Shown here one piece after another: positions 19,693-28,000 of a stretch of DNA of 64,000 bases. The notes under the pieces are model-generated. The model saw only the letters and a list, made by a program, of their open reading frames with translations. It made no database searches and was not told where the DNA came from. Position 1 is the first letter of the stretch. The number at the start of each line of letters is the position of its first letter. Source of the stretch: Chryseobacterium gleum (lineage in GTDB: Bacteria > Bacteroidota > Bacteroidia > UBA10329); the NCBI GenBank assembly GCA_945903645.1, contig CAMDOM010000010.1:1-64000 (forward strand). The letters are read 5' to 3'. A program made the position numbers and the translations under genes.

Positions 19693-20301
19693 TTAGACCG
19701 TTGCCTTGTGCACTTTATTGCGAATTCGGCTTAGTGTTTCGGGGGTGATACCCAACATGGAAGCGATGTAGCGTAACGGAACGTTTTTGAACACATTGGG
19801 GTCGTCTTCCAGCATTTTTCGGTAGCGATCTTCGGCACTAAGGGTGAGAAAATCAACCACGCGATCTTCCATTACACCATAAATCTGTTCCATAATGAGG
19901 CGACCAAGGCGTTCCCATTTGGGATAGCGATCATAGAGCATGTACATGCTTTTGTGGTCTATCACCAGCAAATCGGTATTAGAAATGGCCTGGATGTATT
20001 CCAACGAAGGTCGTTTCATGGTGAAACTGCCATGCGAAGTGACGATGTGATGGCGCAACAGCACCGAACGCGTCACTTCCACCTCATTTATCTCATAATA
20101 AGCACGCATATAGCCTTTGGTTACAAAGCCAATATGCTCACAAACAGTGCCTTCGTCCACCAGATATTCACCAGCCGGAATGTGCATGGCGTGAAAGTGC
20201 GACAGAATATCGGTGAGCTCAGCTTCGGTAAATGGCACCAATCCGCTGATATAATTGCGGAGCGACACCATTCCATCTGGCATTTTTTTATCGCTTTCCA
20301 T
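19693..20301 (-). CDS. Crp/Fnr-family transcription regulator
   Basis: A 202-residue regulator with a cyclic-nucleotide-binding-like N-domain (about 20-135: IPAGEYLVDEGTVCEHIGFV) and a C-terminal winged-helix region (about 150-200: LTLSAEDRYRKMLEDDP, VPLRYIASMLGITPETLSRI). The recognition helix is ITPETLSRIR. It lacks the FNR cysteines, so an iron-sulfur sensor role is unlikely, and the ligand is unknown. This short Crp-like type is very common in Bacteroidota. It converges with the RES toxin gene (seven bases apart) and stands alone. Confidence 0.85.
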   Translation of the reverse strand: MESDKKMPDGMVSLRNYISGLVPFTEAELTDILSHFHAMHIPAGEYLVDEGTVCEHIGFVTKGYMRAYYEINEVEVTRSVLLRHHIVTSHGSFTMKRPSLEYIQAISNTDLLVIDHKSMYMLYDRYPKWERLGRLIMEQIYGVMEDRVVDFLTLSAEDRYRKMLEDDPNVFKNVPLRYIASMLGITPETLSRIRNKVHKATV

Positions 20302-20392
20302 TTGTATGTCTTTACTTAGAATTAGGATAAGAATTTTGGGGTAAACCTAATTTGAAAGACAAAGATACGGCAAACGGAGCAATCGCTCCGCT

Positions 20393-21322
20393 TTACTTTT
20401 CCAGAAACGGCAACACGTCTTTCATGGTTCTTGCAGGGTCTTCTTCCATCGGCACATGGCCCATGTTATCATATACTATGAGCTGTGCATTGGGAATATC
20501 ACGCTTAAACTTAGGTGCATCCTCAGGAGTCACCACCCGGTCGTGGTCGCCCCAAAGGATTAAAGTAGGGCATTTCACTTGCTTTACCGCCTCAGCGTTT
20601 TCGTGTTTCACTTGCTGAATGCGTCCCATAAGCGCACCTCTATTGCCTTCGCGCAGTAGCATGTCGGAATACAGATCTACCAATTCATCCGTAATTTTAC
20701 TTTGGTCGAAATACACAGCCTCAACTGTTCTTCTCACCAAAAACTTTGGAGTGATAGAAGTGAACACAGGTCGCATGGATTCCATCATGGCCAACTTAAA
20801 CCCAAGTGGCGTAGGCTGGTCTCCTCTAGGATAGCCACTCGAATTGAGCAAAATGAGCTTACTCACTTGGTCGGGATGCACCACAGCATAGCGCCACGCC
20901 AAAAACCCACCGAAGGAATTACCTGCCAAATGAAAGGTGTCTAAATCGAGGGCTTGAAATAGCTTTTCGAGGAATTGCAGGTAGTTCTCAGGCGAATAAT
21001 CTCCGTTAGGAAACGGCCCCGTAAGCCCAAACGCTGGCAAATCCATGCTCACCACGCGGTAGTGCGGATTGAGCAACGTAGTCCACCCTTCCCAGGTGTG
21101 CAACGAAGACGAAGTGCCGTGCAGCAACACTATGGTTTGCGGGCCTGTTCCCGTGATGCGGTAATGCACATCCATACCATCCAGCGGCAAAAACTTCGAT
21201 TCGGGATAGCTGTGTTTAGCCTTCAGTTCGGCTACTGGAATATCCGCTTTGTAGCTTGTGGCAAGGCCAATACCCAACAGGGCTATTCCAACAATTGAGG
21301 CAATGATGAGTGCTTTTTTCAT
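20393..21322 (-). CDS. Membrane-anchored alpha/beta hydrolase
   Basis: A 309-residue hydrolase anchored by one N-terminal hydrophobic helix (about 4-24). The alpha/beta fold is complete: oxyanion region LLHGTSSSLHTW, nucleophile Ser136 in G134-N-S-F-G, acid D259 or D261 in WGDHDRVV, and catalytic H289 in MGHVPMEEDP. It resembles haloalkane-dehalogenase/epoxide-hydrolase-like and C-C-bond hydrolases; the substrate is unknown. Its start overlaps the rpoN stop by four bases on the same strand, so it is translated as the second gene of the rpoN message, an arrangement with no obvious functional reason. Confidence 0.83.
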   Translation of the reverse strand: MKKALIIASIVGIALLGIGLATSYKADIPVAELKAKHSYPESKFLPLDGMDVHYRITGTGPQTIVLLHGTSSSLHTWEGWTTLLNPHYRVVSMDLPAFGLTGPFPNGDYSPENYLQFLEKLFQALDLDTFHLAGNSFGGFLAWRYAVVHPDQVSKLILLNSSGYPRGDQPTPLGFKLAMMESMRPVFTSITPKFLVRRTVEAVYFDQSKITDELVDLYSDMLLREGNRGALMGRIQQVKHENAEAVKQVKCPTLILWGDHDRVVTPEDAPKFKRDIPNAQLIVYDNMGHVPMEEDPARTMKDVLPFLEK

Positions 21323-22845
21323 AGTTCTTTGCGTAAGCGTGCTACTGGAATATCCAGTTGTTCGCGGTATTTGGCAATGGTTCTTCGGGCTATGTTGTAG
21401 CCTTTTTCGTGCAGAATGTCGGCAAGCTTTTCGTCTGCAAGCGGGTTGCGTTTGTCTTCGGCTTCGATGGCATCTTTCAGTATTTTCTTCACCTCTCGGC
21501 TGCTCACCTCTTCGCCACTATCGGTGGAAAGCGATTCGGAAAAGAACGTTTTCAGCAAGAACGTGCCGAATTGCGTTTGCACATATTTGCTATTGGCCAC
21601 CCGCGAAATAGTCGAAATATCCAAGCCCACGATATCCGAAATATCCTTCAAAATCATCGGTTTCAGCTTGGTTTCATCTCCCGTTAGGAAATAATCGCGT
21701 TGGTATTCCATAATGGCATCCATGGTGCCCAACAGGGTCATTTCGCGTTGCTTTATGGCATCTATAAACCATTTGGCACCGTCCAATTTCTGCTTCACAA
21801 ACTGAACAGCCTCTTGCTGGTCGCGGCTGGGGTTTTTCTTGTTTTCAGAATAAATCTGCAGCATTTCCTTGTATTCGCTGCTGATGCGCAATTGGGGCGT
21901 GTTGCGCCCATTGAGGCTCAGTTCCAACTTGCCATCTGCGCTTTGAATGAAGAAATCGGGCACCACGTTTTGCACCATTTTACTGGTGTCTGACGCGCTA
22001 CTGCCCGGCCGTGGATTGAGCCGCAATATCTCATCCATCACGTGTTTCAACTCGTGCTCATCTATCTTCAACCGTTGGCAAATGCGGGTGTAATGCTTGC
22101 GCGAAAACTCGTCCATCATCTTATCGATAAGCTGAATGGCGTATTTCACATAGGGCGTTTGTTTGCGTCTGCGCAGCTGCAATAGCAGGCATTCTTGCAG
22201 GTTGCGCGCACCCACGCCTTCGGGGTCGAAGGTTTGAATAATGGCCAGCAATTGCTGCAATTCTACCTCGGTGGTAGTAATGTTTTGGGCAAAGGCAAGG
22301 TCGTCCACGATGGCATACAGCTCCCTGCGCAGGTAGCCATCATCGTCAATGTTGCCTATAATGTGGTTGGCAATAATCATTTGGCGCTCGTCTAGCACCT
22401 GCATGCGCAGTTGGTCCAGCAATATTTCCTGAAACCCCACACCACCCGTCAAAGGCGATTCGCGCTCTTCGTCATCGGGGCTAGTGTTGTTGGCATAGAG
22501 CTTATAGTCGGGAATGTCGTCTTCGTCAAAATAATCGGCAATGTCAAACTCGTCATTGGCATCCTTCACGTCCACTTCCACCTCGTCAAAGGTCTCGTCC
22601 GTGGTGTCGGTGTCGGCATCCATGGTATCGTCTTCCGAGTCTGGCCCTTCGTTTTGCATGTCCAATTCCTCCTGCGAAGCCTCGTCTCCCTCCTCGCCTT
22701 CTTCTAGCGCAGGATTAGCTTCCAGCTCCTCTTTTATGCGCTGCTCCAAGGCCAAGGTAGGCACCTGCAATAGCTTCATCAATTGTATTTGTTGGGGCGA
22801 CAGCCGTTGCAGCTGCTTTTGATGCAATCCTTGTTTGAGAGCCAT
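21319..22845 (-). CDS. rpoN: RNA polymerase sigma-54 factor
   Basis: A 508-residue sigma-54. Region I is glutamine/leucine rich (LHQKQLQRLSPQQIQLMKLL), region II is a long acidic linker (about 45-115, rich in D and E), the core-binding domain follows (about 130-330), and the C-terminal DNA-binding domain has the helix-turn-helix DISTISRVANSKYVQT and the RpoN box ARRTIAKYRE at residues 486-495 for the -24 element. It needs AAA+ activators, none of which is in this window. GC content here is visibly higher than in the AT-rich pair upstream. The downstream hydrolase gene overlaps its stop by four bases. Confidence 0.96.
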   Translation of the reverse strand: MALKQGLHQKQLQRLSPQQIQLMKLLQVPTLALEQRIKEELEANPALEEGEEGDEASQEELDMQNEGPDSEDDTMDADTDTTDETFDEVEVDVKDANDEFDIADYFDEDDIPDYKLYANNTSPDDEERESPLTGGVGFQEILLDQLRMQVLDERQMIIANHIIGNIDDDGYLRRELYAIVDDLAFAQNITTTEVELQQLLAIIQTFDPEGVGARNLQECLLLQLRRRKQTPYVKYAIQLIDKMMDEFSRKHYTRICQRLKIDEHELKHVMDEILRLNPRPGSSASDTSKMVQNVVPDFFIQSADGKLELSLNGRNTPQLRISSEYKEMLQIYSENKKNPSRDQQEAVQFVKQKLDGAKWFIDAIKQREMTLLGTMDAIMEYQRDYFLTGDETKLKPMILKDISDIVGLDISTISRVANSKYVQTQFGTFLLKTFFSESLSTDSGEEVSSREVKKILKDAIEAEDKRNPLADEKLADILHEKGYNIARRTIAKYREQLDIPVARLRKEL

Positions 22846-22934
22846 GGCGTATAAATTGCGGCTAATATCGGGATTTAGCGGCAGTGATACCGAGGCTTTT
22901 TGGCAGTACGCTAATGCATCCCGGTTCTAAGAAA

Positions 22935-22962
22935 TACCCCCAAAAGGCCGTATGTTTGGGGT
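22935..22962. repeat. Inverted repeat upstream of rpoN
   Basis: CCCC-AAA and TTT-GGGG can pair as a 7-8 base stem (ACCCCCAAA to TTTGGGGT) around an AGGCCGTATG loop. It lies in the 223-base gap between rpoN and the divergent nuclease-like gene. TATGTTTG at 22951-22958 also fits the plus-strand -7 box. No T-run follows the stem. Confidence 0.35.
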
Positions 22963-23068
22963 TAGAAAATTGAAAACAAACGATTAAACGGATAAGGCAA
23001 AAAGGAATAGGAGAAGTTGGTTTCTTATGTCCGATTGTTGTGTGTAATGTTGAGAATATTCCCACTTT

Positions 23069-24397
23069 ATGATTGACTTAGAGCACAAGACCCAACAGTT
23101 TATCAGCCAAGAGTTCCCTTCACTGGCTAAGAAATACTTCGAGGAATTTGCCCTAGAGTTACCCTACCGATATAAACCGTTAGGGACTGCAACTTATGAC
23201 GGTAAGAGATACAATACTTTCGATTTCATTGAATTAATGGTACAGAGTGAGTTCGGAATTCATTTTGAATTACCGAAATATTTTGACTTTCATTCACAAT
23301 CAATTTTTCGCTCTCAGCCTATTGATTTCGGTTTTACTGCTGTCAACCAGTATCCAACTGCTTTCCAAAACCAAAAACTACTTGACCCTCCTTTTAATTA
23401 CGTCAACTTTCACTTATTTGAAGGGCATCCCTTTGGAGGGCTATCTAGCCTATCTTCCAACATCATCAAAGACAAGATAAAGCAAGATGATGAGTTGTAC
23501 TTCGAGTACAAACGACTTCAACTCAGAGCGCATTTAAAACGCTTTTTTCTATACGGTATGGTCGAGTGGAGATGGATTGTTTTGGATCAATTGGTATACC
23601 ATGGAATCGATTATTTCCCAAACTGTCTGAATGGCGAGTTTAATTTTCTGGAGTATAGCATGGACTTCTTCTTTCGTTGCGGAGATTTGGGCATTCATAA
23701 TTCTGGTATTCCTTACAAGGAAACAGATTATTACAAAATAGAGCTTGAGTTTTATAATGACTTGAAAACAAGAGTCGCAGAAGACTTCACTTACATTGAT
23801 GTCCTCAAGCGGTATCAAATGGCGCGAAATATAAGAATGCCCCATGCGCTATCGGATAAGTTGGTAATAAATGCTAAGTGTGAAGCCTTGGGCAATGTTC
23901 TTCTTGTCGATGCTAATTCGATTTCAAATTGGAATATAGTGTCACCTGTATTTAAGATTGATTTGGCAGATGTAATAGAGGATGACGCGAGGATTCATGA
24001 CATTTTAGCCACGTATAACGAACCTGAAAATGCTCTAAGACAAATGTTCAACCTTCCAAAAATAGGGGAAGGATGGATTTCCGAAACCAATTTATACTAT
24101 GAAATAAAGGAATATTTCGCATTAGAAATTGTTGTTCAACATGGGAAACCCAAGTGGCTAGGCAAACAGCATTTGGATATATGGCTTCCAAAACTCAACT
24201 TAGGTATAGAATATCAAGGTGATCAACATTATTACCCCGTTGATTTTTTTGGAGGCGAAACTTCTCTTGTAAAAAACAAGGCGCGAGATAAAAGAAAAAA
24301 AGAGCTCTGTGAAGAATTCGGGTGTAAGCTTATTTATGTTCTACCTGGCTATAATATTAACGTGGTATTAAGCCAGATTAAGGAACTCATTTTATAA
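23069..24397 (+). CDS. Large protein with C-terminal PD-(D/E)XK-like nuclease domain
   Basis: A 442-residue protein. I do not recognise the first 340 residues, which are rich in aromatics and may be helical. The last 80 residues look like a restriction-endonuclase-like fold: D370 in LDIWLPKLNLGIEYQG, then E381-x-Q383 followed by QHYYPVDFFGG, and a late segment KKELCEEFGCKLIYVLPG. The I-E-Y-x-G-x-Q-H block is shared with small PD-(D/E)XK nucleases of the VSR/homing type. Base composition is more AT-rich than rpoN or the sortase gene on either side, which suggests acquisition. A role in defence or DNA processing is inference. Confidence 0.6.
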   Translation: MIDLEHKTQQFISQEFPSLAKKYFEEFALELPYRYKPLGTATYDGKRYNTFDFIELMVQSEFGIHFELPKYFDFHSQSIFRSQPIDFGFTAVNQYPTAFQNQKLLDPPFNYVNFHLFEGHPFGGLSSLSSNIIKDKIKQDDELYFEYKRLQLRAHLKRFFLYGMVEWRWIVLDQLVYHGIDYFPNCLNGEFNFLEYSMDFFFRCGDLGIHNSGIPYKETDYYKIELEFYNDLKTRVAEDFTYIDVLKRYQMARNIRMPHALSDKLVINAKCEALGNVLLVDANSISNWNIVSPVFKIDLADVIEDDARIHDILATYNEPENALRQMFNLPKIGEGWISETNLYYEIKEYFALEIVVQHGKPKWLGKQHLDIWLPKLNLGIEYQGDQHYYPVDFFGGETSLVKNKARDKRKKELCEEFGCKLIYVLPGYNINVVLSQIKELIL

Positions 24398-24501
24398 ATC
24401 CATCCGAAGGCTGACGTTTGTAACGCATGCCAAATGTATTTCGGCTAAAAGCCACAAAACCTTAATTTTTAAAACTGTAAAACTTTGACATCTATTTTAA
24501 A

Positions 24502-24846
24502 ATGAAGACACTTCGCGAAGTATTTACAGGTAAAGACGATTTAGAATTACAACGAAATGACCGCGAAACCGAAAAGCACGGAATAGAAAAAGAGTACTTT
24601 CTTAAATCCATGAAACACATGGACAATGAACCGTGGAGAAACCTATTATTCACAATCATTGGAGCAGCTTCGACATTGTTTGCAACACTTTTAGTATCTC
24701 AGAACGATGCAGTACAATCAGAACTGAAGTCAGTTCACCAAGAGTATAAATCCACTTTGATTGAACTCGAAAATTTTCGTAACGAACTCCAAGAATTGAA
24801 GCAACACGTTCGTCAAACGACTGAAATAGACACTACAAAAAACTAA
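24502..24846 (+). CDS. Small coiled-coil membrane protein, unknown
   Basis: A 114-residue protein that I do not recognise. A charged N-terminal region (about 1-44, with TGKDDLELQRNDRETEKHG) is followed by one membrane helix (about 46-67, NLLFTIIGAASTLFATLLVS) and a charged coiled coil (about 70-108, LKSVHQEYKSTLIELENF). It lies 104 bases after the nuclease-like gene on the same strand and shares its AT-rich composition, so the two could be one mobile unit. No export signal or catalytic motif is visible. Confidence 0.55.
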   Translation: MKTLREVFTGKDDLELQRNDRETEKHGIEKEYFLKSMKHMDNEPWRNLLFTIIGAASTLFATLLVSQNDAVQSELKSVHQEYKSTLIELENFRNELQELKQHVRQTTEIDTTKN

Positions 24847-24955
24847 CACCAACACCAAAGTAGCCCTGCCGCAACCCCTCCCAAAACCAATTAATCCCAA
24901 CTACTCACCAAGCGCGGAACAACCATTAGCGTAACTCCACCTATCCGTCCATATC

Positions 24956-24995
24956 AAAAAATCCCCACTGCACAGTTCGCGCAGTGGGGATTTTT
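24956..24995. terminator. Bidirectional terminator between the AT-rich pair and the sortase gene
   Basis: ATCCCCACTGC and GCAGTGGGGAT form a perfect 11-base stem with a 9-base loop, flanked by A and T tracts that give U-runs on both strands. It lies 26 bases past the sortase stop on the minus strand and also 110 bases past the small membrane protein gene on the plus strand. Confidence 0.92.
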
Positions 24996-25021
24996 CATGT
25001 TGAGTAGCTCCGTAAATCGCC

Positions 25022-28000
25022 CTACCGTATCAGCATCATTTTGCCAAAACCGCTTTCTATCCAGTTGTCGGCACCGCTTTCGCGCAGCTCCATATAGTTG
25101 CCGTCTAGCTTGGCCACCACGCGGTAGAGGTATACCCCATTGGCCAGCTGATCGCCATAGCGGTCTTTGCCATCCCAAGCGTAGGCAGTTACGTTGCGGC
25201 CTATGTTCATGGGGCCAATTTCGTCTGAGGTTATTTCTTTCACCACCTTGCCCGTAATGGTGAGGATTTGAATTTTGAAATAATCGGGCTGTTCCGATCC
25301 CGTCATGGTAAACACAAACTGGGTACTGGTAGAAAACGGGTTGGGGTAGTTGAGCACGTTGGTAATGCTCGGTTTGTTTACCACCTCAAAACTGATGCGG
25401 TAATACGTATCGCCCGATGCGTTGCTCGATTTGTCGTAGGCCTGCACCCATAGTTCATACACTCCGTCTACCATCAAGGTGGGGTTCCATTCCAAGCGGG
25501 CCTTGTTGTCGGGCAATTCGCCCGGGTAAAACTGCATCACTTGGTAGTTGGCAAACCAAATGCGGGTAAGGTTTTCGGCCTCGGGTTCTTTCAAAAACAC
25601 CTGAAAATCGGAGGTATCGTTCAGCAAGCGAAACTGGCTTTCGTCCTTCACCTCCATCACTATCATGGGCCGCGATGACACAATATCGCCATCCAAAATA
25701 TGCACGGCATCAAACGTTACATCCAATATGGGGTTGATGCGGTCGCCCGCCACCGAAAACTGCAAACTGCCAATGTTATTGAAATGGTATTGCTCCAATT
25801 GGTCGTTGATGGGGTTGACCTCTACCCAAAATTTGTTGCCGCCCACAAAGTCAATCGGGTTGGTGTATATGGTATCGATAAGCACATCGCCCACCAACAA
25901 TGGGGCTTGCCGCGCGTAGGGGATGTCGTGCCGCACGCGGTTTTCATCCTCAATCCAATAATGCACCAGCAGGCTATCCATGTCATAGTCGCCAATGTTT
26001 TCGATGGCCACGGTAAACATGAGCAATTCGCCTTCTTGCAGCGTATCGCCCACAAATCCATATTGAATGTCGGGATTGAGGGCTGCTTCGGGCACACCTT
26101 CAAACAGCACTTGCCAGCGGTCGAGTTGCGGTGGGGTGCTCACCAGCGAATCATCAAGCAAGTAGGAACTTAACCGCAACCGTGGAAACTCGGCCGCATC
26201 TATCTGTGCTCCAAGGGTTACTATATCTTGACTCCAGCCTTGTATGCCGGTTATCACCACTTCTTGCGCACCATTGGGCCGCACTCCAATCACATTCACG
26301 GCTATGCTATCCAAATTGGGCACTTCAAGCGGGTTGGACCTCAAGTGCAGTGAATTCCATTGGGTGGCAGGGCCTATAAAATCGGTAGTTATTTGCCCGC
26401 TACCAAAGCATCCCACCATATCAACCGATAGGTTTATGTTGTCTGAAATAACCGAACCCGCTACTTCCATCGTGGTCGTATTGTCGCCTTTTCGGGTGTA
26501 GAATATGTAGGGAACGTTGGTCAATGTGGATACTTGCGTAGCACCCAAATCGGTGAATACTTGCAGATGCTGAGGTTGCATGGCGGTAAAATCCACACTC
26601 AACCAACTAAGGATGGCAATGTGGTGGCTATCGGGCACCACGTTGTTTACAAAGTTGGCAAAGGCATCCATAGATGTGGGGCTGTTTACCTGAAATGCAT
26701 ACCATTTCTCGGGACGTGTGCGGCAGTTCATTTGTCCATGAACTCCATTTCCGGGGAGAAAAATGTTGGTTACGGGTTCCACTCCCGGGGTTTGCCAAGG
26801 CACCAAACTGCAGGGGTCTACCACTGCTACCAAAAGTTGTGGCGCATAGATATTGCCCACACAACCGAGGTATTCCTCGCGGCCATTGTCTACAAAATAG
26901 TTGATGGCTTCGCCTTGTGAAAGCGTGGTGGGCGAACCAAAATTATTGACCGAAAGCTGCTTAAAGGCTTGCAGAAAATCGAAGGTGCGCGCGGGGCGGT
27001 TGTAGTTTAAACTCGTGAAATCGTCCTTCTTGTATTGGAAGAAATGCGCCTGTCCCCAGCCATATTTATCCGCGATGTATTGAAACGAACTCTCGCGCCA
27101 TTTGTAGAACCCGTAGGTGGCCGAATCCACACTAGCACGCCAAAAATAAACGGTGCTGTCAGGCATCCCAGCCAGTAACGATGGCGTCCATGTCACCACT
27201 CCCCCACCCTGCGTTATGGTGGTTACTTGCTTCAATGGGCTGTTAAACAAATCGGTAGTATCTACCTCAAATCGGTAGGTTTTCTCGGCTGCAAACGGAT
27301 TACCTGTGCTGGCTTTTAGCGTTATGCCTTGGTTGGGCATCACCGCAAATTCGTAGGGATAAACGGGTACGATATCGGGCGAAATCACGTTGACGCCAAT
27401 GCACGCCTGATTGTTCATTTCGTTGGATTCGGCAATGGTGTCGGTGGCATCCACGTACACGCAAATGTTGTTGATGCCCAGTCCATCCACAAAATCAACA
27501 GGAATCATCACCTGCATGGTGTCTATGTAATTCACAGGGCGATGAATGATATTGGCGGTGAAATCGCTGGTACCATTGGGCAACGCCCTCACCACATCTA
27601 CCACAAACGAATCGGTGAACGCGCGGCCTAGGTTCGAAATGATGATGTTGAGGGCAAACGAATCTTGCTCGGTGGTTACCTCCGTTGGGGTGTAAAACAG
27701 GTTTGGTGCAGTTACCTCCAAATCGGGCAGCGGACGGTTGGTAATGTTGAAAGCTGGGTCGCCATGCAAGGTGTAAAGCAGATTGTGAATCCGCGTAACC
27801 GGATTGTTGGGTTGGGCATTATCAGCAACCGTTTTCTTCATCGCCATACCCACACTTTGGCCATAGGTGCCATAGCTTAGGTTTTTCACAAAGCGCGTGG
27901 CATAGTTATTCAAATAGAACTTATTTCCAACGCTAGTTGTGCTTAAAAAAGCCATAGCACCGCGCGGGTACAATACCCATTCTTCAGAAATTGTGATAGG

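Noticed and set aside
22862-23065. 67-residue minus-strand frame upstream of rpoN
   Set aside because: Covers the hairpin and promoter-like DNA, no domain, low coding character.
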